Of a stretch of 64,000 nucleotides of DNA, positions 1 through 10,389 are shown in pieces. The first letter of the stretch is position 1. Every line of letters begins with the position of its first letter. The translations under genes were made by a program, and so were the position numbers. The stretch is from Shinella sp. UYSO24 (lineage in GTDB: Bacteria; Pseudomonadota; Alphaproteobacteria; Rhizobiales; Rhizobiaceae): positions 1 through 64,000 of the forward strand of contig CABHNZ010000004.1 of NCBI GenBank assembly GCA_902167985.1, given 5' to 3'. The notes below the pieces were generated by a model. The model was given only the letters and a program-made list of their open reading frames with translations, was not told where the DNA came from and did no database searches.

Positions 1-305
1 CCTCGGGAAATGTCTGCAGAAGCAGCCGCGCCTCCTTTATCGCATCGACGAGACCTCTGGCCGCCGCCACAGGCACCCGCCCCTGCAACGCACCGGCTGC
101 AACACCGGCCCCTGCCCCAGCACCCGCCGCAGCCACCCCGGCCGGCCCGACCAAATACACGGTCGTCAAGGGCGACTCGCTCTGGAAGATCGCCGAGAGC
201 CATTACGCCAATGGCGAGGAATGGACGAAGATCGCCAAGGCCAACACGCTGCGCCGCCCGAACCACATCGAGATCGGCGACGTGCTGGAACTGCCGGCGA
301 AGTAA
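1..305 (+). CDS. LysM-domain protein, C-terminal end (partial)
   Basis: Only the C-terminal end of the gene lies in the window. The last 50 or so residues form one LysM domain, which begins KYTVVKGDSLWKIAE and ends GDVLELPAK. LysM domains bind peptidoglycan or related glycans, so the product is probably envelope-associated. An Ala/Pro-rich linker (APAPAPAAATPAG) precedes the domain, as is usual where LysM is tethered at the end of a longer protein. Upstream of about position 60 the coding sense seems to move to another frame, where RLLYRIDETSG reads well, so one base may be missing there. The full size and remaining domains cannot be known. A strong hairpin terminator follows. Confidence 0.7.
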   Translation, partial: SGNVCRSSRASFIASTRPLAAATGTRPCNAPAATPAPAPAPAAATPAGPTKYTVVKGDSLWKIAESHYANGEEWTKIAKANTLRRPNHIEIGDVLELPAK

Positions 306-365
306 GAGCATCGCAGACGCCGACCGACAGATCGTCCGATCGGGACGATCTGTCTCGCGAGAACA

Positions 366-397
366 GACGGCTCGGGGCTTTCCCGGGCCGTCTTTTA
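366..397 (+). terminator. Rho-independent terminator after the LysM gene
   Basis: The arms GACGGCtCGGG and CCCGgGCCGTC form a GC-rich stem around a short loop, followed by TTTTATTT. It lies 60 bases after the LysM stop codon and about 90 bases before hemH, so it separates the two transcripts. Confidence 0.8.
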
Positions 398-486
398 TTT
401 CTACATAGAGCCCAACCGATAGAACCGAATGTGTTGCGGCCGCGTAGTCACGGCTGAACCCCATTGAAAAAGCCGGACATTTTGCG

Positions 487-1520
487 ATGACGCCGTCACT
501 TTCCCGCTCCCCGCCGCCCACCCGAAAGTCACCTTCGGCAAGGTCGGCGTGCTTCTCGTCAATCTCGGCACGCCCGACGGCACCGACTACAAGTCGATGC
601 GCCGCTATCTGGCGGAATTCCTCTCCGACAAGCGCGTCATCGAATGGTCGAGGCTCTACTGGTACCCGATCCTCTACGGCATCGTGCTCAACAAGCGCCC
701 GCAGAAGGTCGGCAAGGCCTATGAGGCGATCTGGAACAAGGATCTGAACGAGAGCTACCTGCGCACCTATACCCGCAGCCAGGGCGAGCTGATGGCGGAA
801 CGCCTGAAGGATCTGCCCAATGTTGAGGTCGACTGGGGCATGCGCTACGGCAAGCCGTCGATCGCCGAGCGTATCGATGCCTTGAAGGCAAAGGGCTGCG
901 AGAAGATCGTGCTCTTCCCGCTCTATCCGCAATATGCCGCCTCGACCACCGCGACCGTCAACGACAAGGCCTTCGAGCACCTGATGAAGCTGCGCTGGCA
1001 GCCGGCGCTTCGCACGGTTGCGCCCTATCACGACGATCCGGCCTATATCACGGCACTTGCGAACTCGGTGCGCAGGACGCTCGCCACCCTCGACTGGGAG
1101 CCGCAGCTGTTGATCACCTCGTTCCACGGCATCCCGCAATCCTATTTCAAGGCCGGCGACCCCTATTACTGTCACTGCCAGAAGACGGCCCGCCTGCTGC
1201 GCGAGGAACTCGGCTATACGGAAAAGCAGCTGCGCATCACCTTCCAGTCCCGTTTCGGGCCGGAAGAATGGCTGCAGCCCTATACCGACAAGACGATGGA
1301 GGCTCTCGCCGGCGAAGGCATCAAGCGCGTCGCCATCATGAACCCTGGCTTCGTCTCCGATTGTCTGGAAACGCTGGAAGAGATTGCCGGTGAAGCCGGC
1401 GAGATCTTCATGCATCACGGCGGCGAGAAATTCGTCCATATCCCCTGCCTCAACGACAGCGAGGACGGCATGAACGTTCTCGAAACCGTCGTGCGCCGCG
1501 AGCTTCAGGGCTGGGTGTAA
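487..1520 (+). CDS. hemH: Ferrochelatase (frame break near start)
   Basis: Inserts Fe2+ into protoporphyrin IX, the last step of protoheme synthesis. The reading frame contains VLLVNLGTPDGTDYKSMRRY at the N terminus and the family signature region ITSFHGIPQSYFKAGDPYYC in the middle. Its His lies in the SFHG motif of the active site. The open frame alone would begin at a GTG at 549, but the upstream in-frame codons read AVTFPLPAAHPKVTFGKVG, which belongs to the rhizobial protein. An ATG at 487 joins this frame if one base is restored near 490. The corrected length, about 344 residues, is normal for the family. A short-chain dehydrogenase gene follows 23 bases later and may be cotranscribed. 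Confidence 0.93.
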
Positions 1521-1543
1521 GGCAAGAGAAGAAAGGTCATGTC

Positions 1544-2232
1544 ATGAAGAGAGCAATCGTCACCGGCGGTGCCGGCCTGATCGGAACCGGTATCTGCGCA
1601 GGCCTGGTTGCCGCCGGCTATGAGGTTGCCTCTTTCGACATGGCCGGGAAAACCCATGTGATCGATGGCGTGCGCGCCATCGAATGCGACGTCTCCGACG
1701 AGGCCTCGGTCGAGATATCGATTGCCGAACTCGGCTGGGAGACGATCGATCTCCTCGTCAACAATGCCGGTGCGACCGCCGGCGCGCTCGGCACGCCGCT
1801 TCTCGATCTCTCACTCGCCGACTGGCGCCGCATCACCGACAGCCACCTCACCGGCACCTTCCTGATGACGCGGGCAACCGCCCCGCTGATGCCGTCCGGC
1901 AGCGCCATTCTCAACATGGCCTCCACCCGCGCCTTCCAGTCGGAAAAGAATTCGGAAGCCTATGCCGCCTCCAAGGGCGGCATCGTGGCGCTCACCCATG
2001 CGCTTGCCGTCAGCCTCGGCCCAAAGATCCGCGTCAACGCGATTGCACCGGGCTGGATCACCAATGCCACCGAACTGTCCGAAGAGGATGAGGCGCAACA
2101 TCCGGCAGGCCGCGTCGGTCGCCCGCAGGATATCACCGATGCCGTCCTTTATCTGGCGCAAGCGGCTTCGTCACCGGGCAGGTCCTGACCGTCGATGGCG
2201 GCATGACGAAGAAGATGATCTACGCGGAATAG
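1544..2232 (+). CDS. SDR-family NAD(P)-dependent oxidoreductase (frame break near 2160)
   Basis: A classical short-chain dehydrogenase of about 229 residues. It has an N-terminal glycine-rich cofactor motif (VTGGAGLIGTGI), the NNAG motif, a catalytic Ser and the YAASKGG active-site segment, then RVNAIAPGWI. The substrate cannot be read from the sequence. The uninterrupted frame stops at 2188, but one base restored near 2160 continues it as SGFVTGQVLTVDGGMTKKM, the canonical SDR C terminus, to the stop at 2230-2232. It starts at ATG 1544, just downstream of hemH, and ends one base before the convergent queE stop. Confidence 0.88.
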
Positions 2233-2233
2233 G

Positions 2234-2998
2234 TCAGACCCCGCGCTTGTTTCCCCATAGAAGCACATGCAGCTGCGGCAGCACGGTCGCGGAAAACCAG
2301 CGATCCTCCGTCACCTTGTCGACGAGCCACAGCATCCGGTCCATGATCCCGTCAAGATCGATGCGCGCATCGTCATCGTCGGGCGGTGGCGGTGTGTGGT
2401 TGCCGGGCTGCAGATAGACCGGAAGATCGGGAAAGCGCGCCGACGCCGATTTCGCAAAGTCATAGTCGGCATCATCGAACACGACGAATTTCAGGCCGAT
2501 CCGCGGGCCGGAGGAGCCGTCCACAGAGCCGCCGGCGGTTTTCCCGCGGGCGGCGGCAAGACAGTCGGCCAGCACATCCCAATCCGTCTCCATGCCGCTC
2601 GACGGCGGCTTTGGCGAGAGCACGAGAAAATCGAGATCGGCAAACCAGTCGCGCGCCACAGACCCCTGCGTCTCGATCGCAAACCGGTAGCCATCCCGCT
2701 TGCCGCGACGGATCAGCCCGCCGAGCGGCTGGATCGCCGGATTGCCGCCGGACAGCGACACCGTCAGCGGCACACCCCCCGAAAGTTTGAAAACCTCGCC
2801 CCAGATCTCCTCGACACCCATCGGCGCCCATTGGTCGCGATAGGCGCTGTCGACCGCATGCAGCGTATCGCACCACGAACAGCGGTAATCGCAGCCGCCG
2901 GTGCGCACGAACACGGTCGGCTGACCGATCAGCATGCCCTCGCCCTGGATAGTCGGACCAAAGATCTCGCTGATGCGGATCTTGTCCGCCTTCTCCAC
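2234..2998 (-). CDS. queE: 7-carboxy-7-deazaguanine synthase (radical SAM)
   Basis: Converts 6-carboxy-tetrahydropterin to 7-carboxy-7-deazaguanine in the preQ0/queuosine pathway. The N terminus reads [16 protein letters not shown], followed by the radical-SAM cysteine cluster [18 protein letters not shown], which binds the 4Fe-4S centre. SLSGGNPAI is the SAM-binding segment. It is the last gene of the reverse-strand group queC-queD-queE. The start is uncertain. GTG at 2998 gives [10 protein letters not shown], matching the usual family N terminus, while a TTG at 3016 would overlap the queD stop as TTGA. Neither has a clear Shine-Dalgarno sequence, so translation may be coupled to queD. The length of about 254 residues is somewhat long but acceptable. 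Confidence 0.93.
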   Translation of the reverse strand: MEKADKIRISEIFGPTIQGEGMLIGQPTVFVRTGGCDYRCSWCDTLHAVDSAYRDQWAPMGVEEIWGEVFKLSGGVPLTVSLSGGNPAIQPLGGLIRRGKRDGYRFAIETQGSVARDWFADLDFLVLSPKPPSSGMETDWDVLADCLAAARGKTAGGSVDGSSGPRIGLKFVVFDDADYDFAKSASARFPDLPVYLQPGNHTPPPPDDDDARIDLDGIMDRMLWLVDKVTEDRWFSATVLPQLHVLLWGNKRGV

Positions 2999-3012
2999 GA
3001 GAACCGCGCCGC

Positions 3013-3369
3013 TCAAGGCCGGTACTCCGCCCATGTCTTCGGCGTTTCGCTGACCTTCACCGCGGTCGTTTCCGGCAGGCGCGCCTTGCACCAGTCGTAA
3101 AAATGCTTGGCGAGATATTCCGACGTCACCCGGTCATGCCCGAGCACCTCGTTCAGATGCCGGTGATCAAATTCGTCGTCGATATAGCGTTTGAGCGGCG
3201 CAAGCTCGTGATAGTCGCGCACGAAACCGTCTTCGTTGAGTTCGGCGGAGGCCAGTTCGACGACGACGATGTAATTATGCCCGTGCAGCCGCGCGCATTG
3301 ATGATCTGCCGGCAGATGCGTTAGCTGATGCGAGGCGGAAAAGTGGAATTCCTTGGTGATCCGGTACAT
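3013..3369 (-). CDS. queD: 6-carboxytetrahydropterin synthase
   Basis: Makes 6-carboxy-5,6,7,8-tetrahydropterin from 7,8-dihydroneopterin triphosphate, the step before QueE. It is a complete 118-residue protein of the PTPS fold. Zn-binding histidines are visible in FHFSASHQL and in RLHGHNY, and HRHLNEV carries the later conserved His. It begins at ATG 3367-3369, which overlaps the queC stop as ATGA, so queC and queD are translationally coupled. Confidence 0.96.
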   Translation of the reverse strand: MYRITKEFHFSASHQLTHLPADHQCARLHGHNYIVVVELASAELNEDGFVRDYHELAPLKRYIDDEFDHRHLNEVLGHDRVTSEYLAKHFYDWCKARLPETTAVKVSETPKTWAEYRP

Positions 3370-4077
3370 CAGCGGACCTCTTCGGCCTGAAAGCCTGCGG
3401 TCGCAGCCTTCCAGAACTCCGGATCGGCATAGGTCGTCGGGTCTTCGACACCGGCAAGGTGAAAGGCTTCGCGCCGTTCCACGCAGGTGCCGCAGCGGCC
3501 GCAATGGGTTTCGCCACCCTTGTAGCAGGACCACGTCTCGACGAACGGCGTGGCATGCTTGGCGCCATCGGTAACGATATCCGCCTTGGAACCGTTGACA
3601 TAGGGCGCCATCAGCTTGACCGAGGCATAGCCATCGAGCGCATGGTTCTGCATCACCTGGAATGCATCGATGAAGCCCGGCCGGCAATCGGGATAGATGA
3701 AGTGATCGCCGCCATGAACGGCAATCGCCACCGCATCCGCCCCGCGCGCCGCAGCCACCCCGAGCGACCGTCAGCATGATCGCATTGCGGTTCGGCACGA
3801 CGGTGACGCGCATCGTCTCTTCGGCATAATGCCCGTCCGGCACGTCGACATCATCGGTCAGCGCCGAGCCGGTGAGCTGGCTGCCGATGGCTCGCATGTC
3901 GATGATCTGATGGAAAACGCCGAGCCGTGTTGCGCAGGCTGCCGCGTAATCCAGTTCTTTTCTGTGTCGCTGGCCGTAGTCGAAGGAGATCAACCCGAGC
4001 AATTCCTGCTCGACGGCTATTCTGTGGGCAAGCGAAACGCTATCCAGTCCGCCGGAGCAGACGACAATGGTCTTCAT
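3369..4077 (-). CDS. queC: 7-cyano-7-deazaguanine synthase (frame break near 3775)
   Basis: ATP-dependent conversion of 7-carboxy-7-deazaguanine to preQ0. The N terminus [14 protein letters not shown] is the PP-loop ATP-binding motif. The C-terminal half has the zinc site [23 protein letters not shown] with its conserved cysteines. The frame breaks between [14 protein letters not shown] and [20 protein letters not shown] near 3775. Joined, the product is about 236 residues, the normal family size. ATG at 4077 is the first codon giving [10 protein letters not shown]. It heads the queC-queD-queE cluster. I looked for a preQ1-type riboswitch in the leader (4078-4200) and did not recognise one. 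Confidence 0.92.
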
Positions 4078-4255
4078 ATCTTTGTCCTTGTTTTGTCCGG
4101 GTAGGCTGCGACCGGTTATCGGCGCCCTCATAGACCCTTCGCTCCCGCTTGTGAAGCCCGGAGCGTCCACGGGGGCAAGCGGCGCTTGTGAAGAGCGCCC
4201 CGCTCTCCTAGATTGCGCCTGATTGGATATAAGAAATTCTACGGGAGGTTATCTG

Positions 4256-5298
4256 ATGTTGGGCGGCTTCGATTATGTGGTCATCGCGATCGTCGTGGTG
4301 GCGATCCTCACCCTGTTTGCCGGTATCAAGATCGTGCCGCAGGGCTATCGCTTCACCATCGAGCGCTTTGGCCGCTATACCCGCACGCTCGATCCCGGCC
4401 TCAACCTGATCACCCCCTTCATCGAGCGCATCGGTTCCAAGATGAATGTCATGGAACAGGTGCTGGACATCCCGACACAGGAAGTCATCACCAAGGACAA
4501 TGCCAGCGTCGCAGCCGATGCCGTCGCCTTCTATCAGGTCCTGAACCCGGCGCAGGCCGCCTACCAGATCACCAATCTCGAATATGCGATCCAGAACCTG
4601 ACGATGACCAATATCCGCTCGGTCATGGGCTCGATGGATCTCGATGCGCTCCTTTCCAACCGCGATGTCATCAACGAGCGGCTTTTGCATGTGGTGGACG
4701 ATGCCGTCGGCCCATGGGGCATCAAGGTCACGCGCATCGAGATCAAGGACATCCGCCCGCCGACCGACCTCGTCGATGCCATGGCCCGCCAGATGAAGGC
4801 GGAACGCGAAAAGCGCGCGCTGGTACTGGAGGCGGAAGGCGCCCGCAACGCCCAGATCCTGCGCGCCGAGGGCGCCAAGCAGGCTGCCGTCCTGAAGGCC
4901 GAAGGCGAGCGCGAGCGGCCTTCCGCGAGGCGGAAGCCCGCGAGCGACTGGCAGAGGCAGAAGCCAAGGCAACCGGCTTCGTCTCCGAAGCCATCGCCGC
5001 CGGTGACGTGCATGCAATCAACTATTTCGTCGCGCAGAAATACACCGAGGCGCTGATGGAAATCGGCAAGGGCACCAATGCGAAAGTCGTGCTGATGCCG
5101 CTCGAAGCCTCCTCGCTCATCGGCTCGCTCGGCGGCATCGGCGCCATCGCCCGGGAAGTCTTCGGCGATAATCCGAATGGCGGCCCGGCTCCGGCTGCGC
5201 CGCGCAGCAGCCAGCAGGCGCAGCGCACGACACCGGCGGTCGGCGCCCGCAACACTTTCATGCCGCCCGTCCCGCCCACTTCCTCCGACAATACGTGA
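4256..5298 (+). CDS. SPFH/band-7 membrane protein, QmcA/stomatin-like (frame break near 4915)
   Basis: An N-terminal membrane segment ([17 protein letters not shown]) is followed by the SPFH/band-7 domain, starting [21 protein letters not shown] and including the stomatin-type segment [13 protein letters not shown] long charged alanine/glutamate-rich coiled coil follows. The frame breaks near 4915, after [11 protein letters not shown], and resumes [22 protein letters not shown]. The Pro/Ala/Thr-rich tail is typical. These proteins form oligomeric membrane scaffolds and often work with NfeD partners; the next gene, 7 bases downstream, is one. ATG 4256 has a GGGAGG site at the right spacing and was preferred to a TTG at 4223. 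Corrected length is about 347 residues. Confidence 0.9.
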
Positions 5299-5305
5299 GG
5301 CGGCC

Positions 5306-5779
5306 ATGATCGCCTCCTTCATTGCCGGTCTCGGTCCCTGGGCCTGGTGGGTGCTCGGCCTCATCCTTCTGGCCGCAGAGCTTGCCGCCCCCGGCGTCTT
5401 TCTGATCTGGATCGGTGCGGCCGCCATCGTCGTCGGTGCGCTCTCGGTGGCGCTCGATGCCAGCAGCTTCTGGGTCTGGCAGGTGCAACTTCTGCTCTTT
5501 GCGATGCTGTCGGTCGTCTTCGCGCTTCTTGGCCGCAGCTTCTATGCCGGCCGGCAGAAATCCGACGAACCCATGCTCAACCGCCGCACCGAAGGCCTGG
5601 TCGGCCGCACGGCGACGTTACAGGAACCGATCCGCGAAGGGCGCGGCCGCATCAGGCTGGATGATACATGGTGGCCGGTGAACGGCACGGATATCGCCGC
5701 AGGAACCCGCGTCAGAGTGGTCGCCGCCCATGGCAGCGACCTGACGGTCGCAGCAGTCGAGCCCGGCCCTTCCGCGTGA
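5306..5779 (+). CDS. NfeD-family membrane protein
   Basis: A 157-residue protein with two hydrophobic stretches in its first half (WWVLGLILLAAELAAPGVFL and a segment around VWQVQLLLFAMLSVVFALL). A C-terminal soluble OB-fold-like domain follows, including GLVGRTATL, GRGRIRLDDTWWPV and GTRVRVVAAHGSDLTV. This is the short NfeD arrangement without a serine protease domain. NfeD proteins are usually encoded beside SPFH proteins, as here, and are thought to act with them in membrane organisation or quality control. It starts at ATG 5306, 7 bases after the SPFH stop, so the two genes are surely one operon. Confidence 0.9.
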   Translation: MIASFIAGLGPWAWWVLGLILLAAELAAPGVFLIWIGAAAIVVGALSVALDASSFWVWQVQLLLFAMLSVVFALLGRSFYAGRQKSDEPMLNRRTEGLVGRTATLQEPIREGRGRIRLDDTWWPVNGTDIAAGTRVRVVAAHGSDLTVAAVEPGPSA

Positions 5780-5801
5780 AGAGAGCGAGCAGGCAGGCCC
5801 G

Positions 5802-6797
5802 TTAAGCCACGCCTGCGCGCAACAGATCGTGGAAATGCACGATGCCGATCGGGCGGCGATCCTGATCGGTGACGATCAAGGCACCGATCGAATATTTGTT
5901 GAGGAGCGCCATGGCAGCCGTCGCCAGCGTTTCCTTGCCGACCGTCTTCGGGCTCGGCGTCATCACGTCGTCGACGATTGCGGTGCGCAGGTCGATGTCG
6001 AGATGACGGGCGATATCGCCATCCGTCACCACGCCGCAGAGCCGGCCATCCTCGTCGATCACGCCGACGCAGCCGAATTTCTTCTGTGCCAGTTCATGGA
6101 TCGCGTCGGGCATAAGCATGCCCTTGTTGATGAGCGGCACCCGGTCGCCGGAATGCATCAGGTCGCTGACATGCGACAGCATCGCCCCGAGCTTGCCGCC
6201 CGGATGATAGACCCGGAAATCGGTCGCAGAAAAGCCGCGCGCTTCGAGCAGCGCCACGGCAAGCGCATCGCCCAGCGCCAGCTGCATCAGCGTCGAGGTT
6301 GTCGGCGCCAGACCATGCGGACAGGCTTCCTGCGCCTTCGGCAGAAGCAGTAGCAAATCGGCTTCGCGGCCAAGCGTCGATTCTTCGCCGGAGGTCATCG
6401 CGATCAGCGGAATGGAAAAGCGCCGCGTGAACGACACGATGCCCTGCAGCTCGGCCGTCTCGCCGCTCCATGAGAGCGCCAGAACCACGTCATTGGACGT
6501 GATCATCCCGAGATCGCCGTGATTGGCCTCAACCGGATGGACGAAGAAGGACGGCGTTCCGGTCGATGCGAGGCTCGCGGAAATCTTGCGCCCGATATGG
6601 CCGCTTTTGCCAATGCCGGTGATGACGACGCGCCCGTCGATCCCGCCGATCAGTTCGATCACATTGCGAAAACTGTCGCCAAGACCGGCTTTCAGCGCCT
6701 CATCCAGCGCATCGAGGCCTTGCCGGCCAAATTCGATCGTCCGCGAAGCGGACTCGACCACGTCGTTTTCAACGAGTTGCAGGGCTCTCTTGATCAT
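5802..6797 (-). CDS. kdsD: Arabinose-5-phosphate isomerase, KpsF/GutQ family
   Basis: Interconverts ribulose-5-phosphate and arabinose-5-phosphate for 3-deoxy-octulosonate (KDO) synthesis, needed for lipopolysaccharide. It is 331 residues and intact. The N-terminal SIS domain has VVITGIGKSGHIGRKISASL and ALSWSGETAEL. The segment ATDFRVYHPGGKLG, typical of KpsF, links it to two C-terminal CBS domains (for example GVVTDGDIARHL and PIGIVHFHDLLRAG). The symbol is given by family; a capsule-specific kpsF paralogue would look the same. It is convergent with the NfeD gene and divergent from the outer-membrane protein gene. Confidence 0.93.
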   Translation of the reverse strand: MIKRALQLVENDVVESASRTIEFGRQGLDALDEALKAGLGDSFRNVIELIGGIDGRVVITGIGKSGHIGRKISASLASTGTPSFFVHPVEANHGDLGMITSNDVVLALSWSGETAELQGIVSFTRRFSIPLIAMTSGEESTLGREADLLLLLPKAQEACPHGLAPTTSTLMQLALGDALAVALLEARGFSATDFRVYHPGGKLGAMLSHVSDLMHSGDRVPLINKGMLMPDAIHELAQKKFGCVGVIDEDGRLCGVVTDGDIARHLDIDLRTAIVDDVMTPSPKTVGKETLATAAMALLNKYSIGALIVTDQDRRPIGIVHFHDLLRAGVA

Positions 6798-6941
6798 GGC
6801 GCTGGCTTAGACCTTTTCGCTTGCCAAGTCCATCACCACGCAAGGTACATGATAAATTGCTAACAGAGGTATCGGGCGAAACCAATCATTAACCAGCCTG
6901 CTTTACCTTTCGGAAAGCATTCCATTTGCCCAGGCAGGCCC

Positions 6942-8506
6942 ATGAAGACGATCAAGACCACAGGCGCGGCGCCACGTCGCCGTCTCAGGGCCCATGCCCT
7001 GATGCTTGCCTGCTCGGCGCTTGCCTGCTCGGCACTCGTGAGCCTGGGCGCCGGCCCCTTGTCTGTCGCCAGCGCGCAGAGCCTGTTTCCGACGAGCAGC
7101 AGCACGCTTCCTGCATTGAACCCGAACCAGTTCGGCACCGCCGGCACGGCAACGGCCACCACCGGCGCGCAATATGGCACGTCGTCGAGCACGCTTCGCC
7201 CTTCGCTCACCTCCGATGGCACGACGGATGCCGGCACCGATCCAAACGCAGCGGCAGCCGACGGCCAGCCCGCCGCGACGCCTGCCGCAGCCCAGCAGAC
7301 GGAGCCGGAAGACCTCAACCAGACTGCCGATGATGCGCTCGACATCGGCGAACAGCCGATCGATGAACAGCCCCTGCCGCGCCAGCCGGTCGATCCGACG
7401 GGCATCCGCGTCGGCTCCTTCCTGCTGCGCCCCTCGATCAGCCAGAACATCAATACCGAGATCACCCGCACCGGCAGCGAGAAGCAGAACCGCGACTACC
7501 TGACGACCGGCATTCGCGGCAATCTCCAGTCCGACTGGTCCCGCCATTCGCTGACCGTCAATGGCGAGCTGACGCTCGAGAAGAACTATCACGGCGGCAC
7601 AAGCGACCTCAGCCCAGAGGGCCGCCTGAATGCCGATCTGCGGCTTGATCTCTCCGACCAGACGACGGCGCATCTGACGACCGGTTACAGCTTCACCCGC
7701 GAGGATAACGACGATCCGAACGCCATCGGCGCCGCCGCCGAACAGGCCGGCGTGCACGAATACGATGCCGGTGCCTCGATCGAGCGCGCCATCGGCAAGG
7801 TCCATGCGCTGGCCGCAATCGATGCCAGCCGCTTCACCTATACGGATGCGACGCTCTCGGACGGCACCACGGTTTCCAACGCAACCCGCGACCGCACCGG
7901 CATAGATGGCCGCCTGAGGCTCGGCTACGAGGTCTCTCCCGCGCTTATTCCCTATCTCGAAGTGGCGGCGGGTCATACGTTCTACGACAGCAAGCAGGAC
8001 CTCTACGGCTACGAGCGTTCGTCGCAGAATTATGCGGCCCGCACAGGCATCCAGTTCGATTTCGGCGAAAAGCTGCGCGGCGAGCTCGGCACCGGCTATC
8101 AGTTCACCGATTACGAAGACAGCCGGCTCAACAATGTCGACGGCGTGACCTTCAACGGCCAGCTCACCTGGTCGCCGCATCGCGGCACGACGATCGACAC
8201 CGGCCTGCGCACCACCGTGCAGGATGCCACCGTTCCGGGTGAAAGCGGCTGGGTGGAATATCAGCTGAATTCGGCGCTCGCCTATGAGATGCGCGACAAC
8301 CTGATCGCAAGACTGACGGCCGGCGCCACCTACCGTGATTTCTCCCCGTCCGTCGGTGACGATGTGACCTGGCTTGCCGGCACCGGCTTCACCTGGAACA
8401 TCAATCGCTACCTCGATCTGACCGGCGATCTCGAATATGAATGGACCACCGGCAGCACGCAGCAGAACATCCTGCGCGCCGCGTCGGGCTGACACTCAAG
8501 CGCTGA
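6942..8506 (+). CDS. Outer-membrane beta-barrel protein, BBP2-like (frame break near 8480)
   Basis: About 521 residues when repaired. The N terminus is a long signal peptide (basic start, then LACSALVSLGAGPLSVASAQS). A Thr/Ala/Pro-rich low-complexity region of about 100 residues follows, then from about residue 150 alternating polar/aromatic beta strands such as RLNADLRLDLSDQTTAHLTT and GYRF-type repeats. This resembles the putative beta-barrel porin 2 family common in rhizobia. The open frame ends at 8492 in RAASG, but restoring one base near 8480 gives GVGLTLKR and a stop at 8504-8506, a more barrel-like end. Specific cargo is unknown. It is divergent from kdsD, with about 145 bases of shared promoter region. 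Confidence 0.75.
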
Positions 8507-8949
8507 CGACGCCGCAAACCGGGCCTGCCAAGGCTGCGGCAAGGGCTTCCGCCGGGGCCTTTGCGGGCATGTCCGGGCTCAAAAATCTTCGCAAACGCAA
8601 AAAATCTGTGCGAAACCGTCAAAATTGCCACAAACGACTTGAACGCCAACCATGCCGGACACGGGCGCCGGACACTCGCGCTTTGCGTGCGCTCCACCTT
8701 TGATTTTGCTGGAAAATTAGGCGCGCATTCTGCACACCGCATCAGCATGAGCACAATTTATCATCTGCATGCAGCAAACTGATACAGCCTCAGGGCGCAG
8801 GTCCAGCAGGCATTTGTGACGTTACAACAACAGATTCAGCCTTCCCAAGACAACGCAACTGCAACATATACGTGGTTGCGGCGGAGAACCGTGTGGCGCC
8901 CTGTCTATGGAGACGATCGGGCCGCCAGTGTCATTGAGAGGATTATATC
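8507..8949 (+). other. Gene-free region upstream of the sugar transporter
   Basis: No convincing coding sequence on either strand. The first half is G/C-rich with poly-A patches (around 8580-8610). The second half is AT-richer and contains the perfect palindrome CTGCATGCAG at 8765-8774, a possible regulator site. The last 15 bases carry GAGAGGA, the ribosome-binding site of the transporter gene. No terminator hairpin with a T-run was seen for the upstream barrel gene. Confidence 0.5.
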
Positions 8950-10241
8950 GTGGCTAGTTATTCAAGCGGTGGCTCCCAGGGGGGAGGCAAGGCTGCCTCC
9001 GGTATCGGGGCGGCTTCCAACAATTATCAGTTCGCATTGATTGCGCTGACGTCGCTGTTTTTCATGTGGGGCTTCATCACCTGCCTCAATGACATCCTGA
9101 TCCCGCATCTGAAGAACGTGTTTTCGCTGAACTACACGCAGTCGATGCTCATCCAGCTTTGCTTCTTCGGCGCCTACTTCATCGTCTCGCTGCCGGCCGG
9201 CGCGCTCGTCAAGCGCATCAGCTACAAGTGGGGCATCGTCGTCGGCCTGGTGATCGCCGCCATCGGTTGCGCGCTGTTCATCCCGGCTGCCAGCTACCGC
9301 GTCTACGGCCTCTTCCTTGGCGCCCTCTTCGTTCTTGCGGCCGGCGTCACCGTACTGCAGGTTGCCGCCAACCCCTATGTCACGGAACTCGGCGCACCTG
9401 AAACGGCTGCAAGCCGCCTGACCCTGACCCAGGCCTTCAACGCGCTCGGCACCACGATTGCACCGCTCTTCGGCGCATTCCTGATCCTGTCGGCCGCAAC
9501 CGGCGCCGTCACCAATGCAACGCCCGAGCAGATCGAAATTGCCCGTGTTGCTGAAGCCGGCGCAGTACGCTTCCCCTACCTGATCCTGGCAATTGCCTTC
9601 CTCGTTCTCGCAGCGATCTTTGCAGCCCTGAAGCTGCCGCATGTCGAAGAAGAAGAGGTTGCCTCGGCGGAAGGTGCAGACCGTCCCTCCGCATGGTCCT
9701 ACCGTCACCTCGTGCTCGGCGCGATCGGCATCTTCGTCTATGTCGGCGGTGAAGTCTCCATCGGCAGCTTCCTCGTCAACTTCCTGTCGAGCCCGAACAT
9801 TGCAGGCATCACCGAAGCCGAAGCCGCCCATTACGTCTCCTATTTCTGGGGTGGCGCGATGGTTGGCCGCTTCATCGGCGCCTTTGTCATGCGCTCCGTC
9901 GATGACGGCAAGGCGCTCACCTTCAATGCGGTCGTGGCAGCCCTGCTGCTGCTCGTGACGATCTTCTCCACCGGCCATGTCGCCATGTGGGCAGTTCTTG
10001 CGATCGGCCTGTTCAACTCGATCATGTTCCCGACCATCTTCAGCCTCGCGCTGAAGGGTCTCGGCCGCCACACCAGCCAGGGCTCCGGCATCCTGTGCCT
10101 CGCCATCGTCGGCGGCGCCATCCTGCCGGTCGTCCAGGCGCCCTTGCCGATACGATCGGCATCCAGGCAGCCTTCTTCATGCCGATCATTTGCTACATCT
10201 ACATCGCCTATTACGGCTTCAAGGGCCACAAGGTCGTCTGA
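8950..10241 (+). CDS. gluP: Sugar MFS transporter, glucose/galactose (FHS) family (frame break near 10140)
   Basis: A twelve-helix major-facilitator permease of the fucose-galactose-glucose:H+ symporter branch. Family hallmarks include [20 protein letters not shown] in helix 1, and [20 protein letters not shown] plus [14 protein letters not shown] in the middle. [20 protein letters not shown] lies in the C-terminal half. It probably imports glucose and/or galactose. Translation begins at GTG 8950, supported by GAGAGGA seven bases upstream. The frame breaks near 10140 after GGAILPVVQ. Restoring one G gives [20 protein letters not shown] and the normal end at 10241. Without the repair the frame reads artificially through the downstream terminator and antisense to galU. 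The gene symbol is by family resemblance. Confidence 0.9.
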
Positions 10242-10300
10242 TGACGTAAGCGAAGGGTGGCCGGAAACACCGGCCGCCATCTTCCTGAAAAGCGAACAAG

Positions 10301-10336
10301 AAAAAACCCCTCGCGACATCGCGCGAGGGGTTTTTC
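10301..10336 (+). terminator. Bidirectional terminator between gluP and galU
   Basis: The stem AACCCCTCGCG/CGCGAGGGGTT with loop ACATCG is flanked by A6 on the left and T5 on the right. It can therefore end transcripts from both convergent genes. Confidence 0.88.
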
Positions 10337-10389
10337 GTATTCCGTTGACCAAGGGCCGGATGCGCGGGGGCCTGCCCCGCGCTAAGCCC

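Noticed and set aside
4078..4255. preQ1 riboswitch upstream of queC
   Set aside because: I looked for a C-rich loop and pseudoknot close to the start codon on the reverse strand and found no convincing match.
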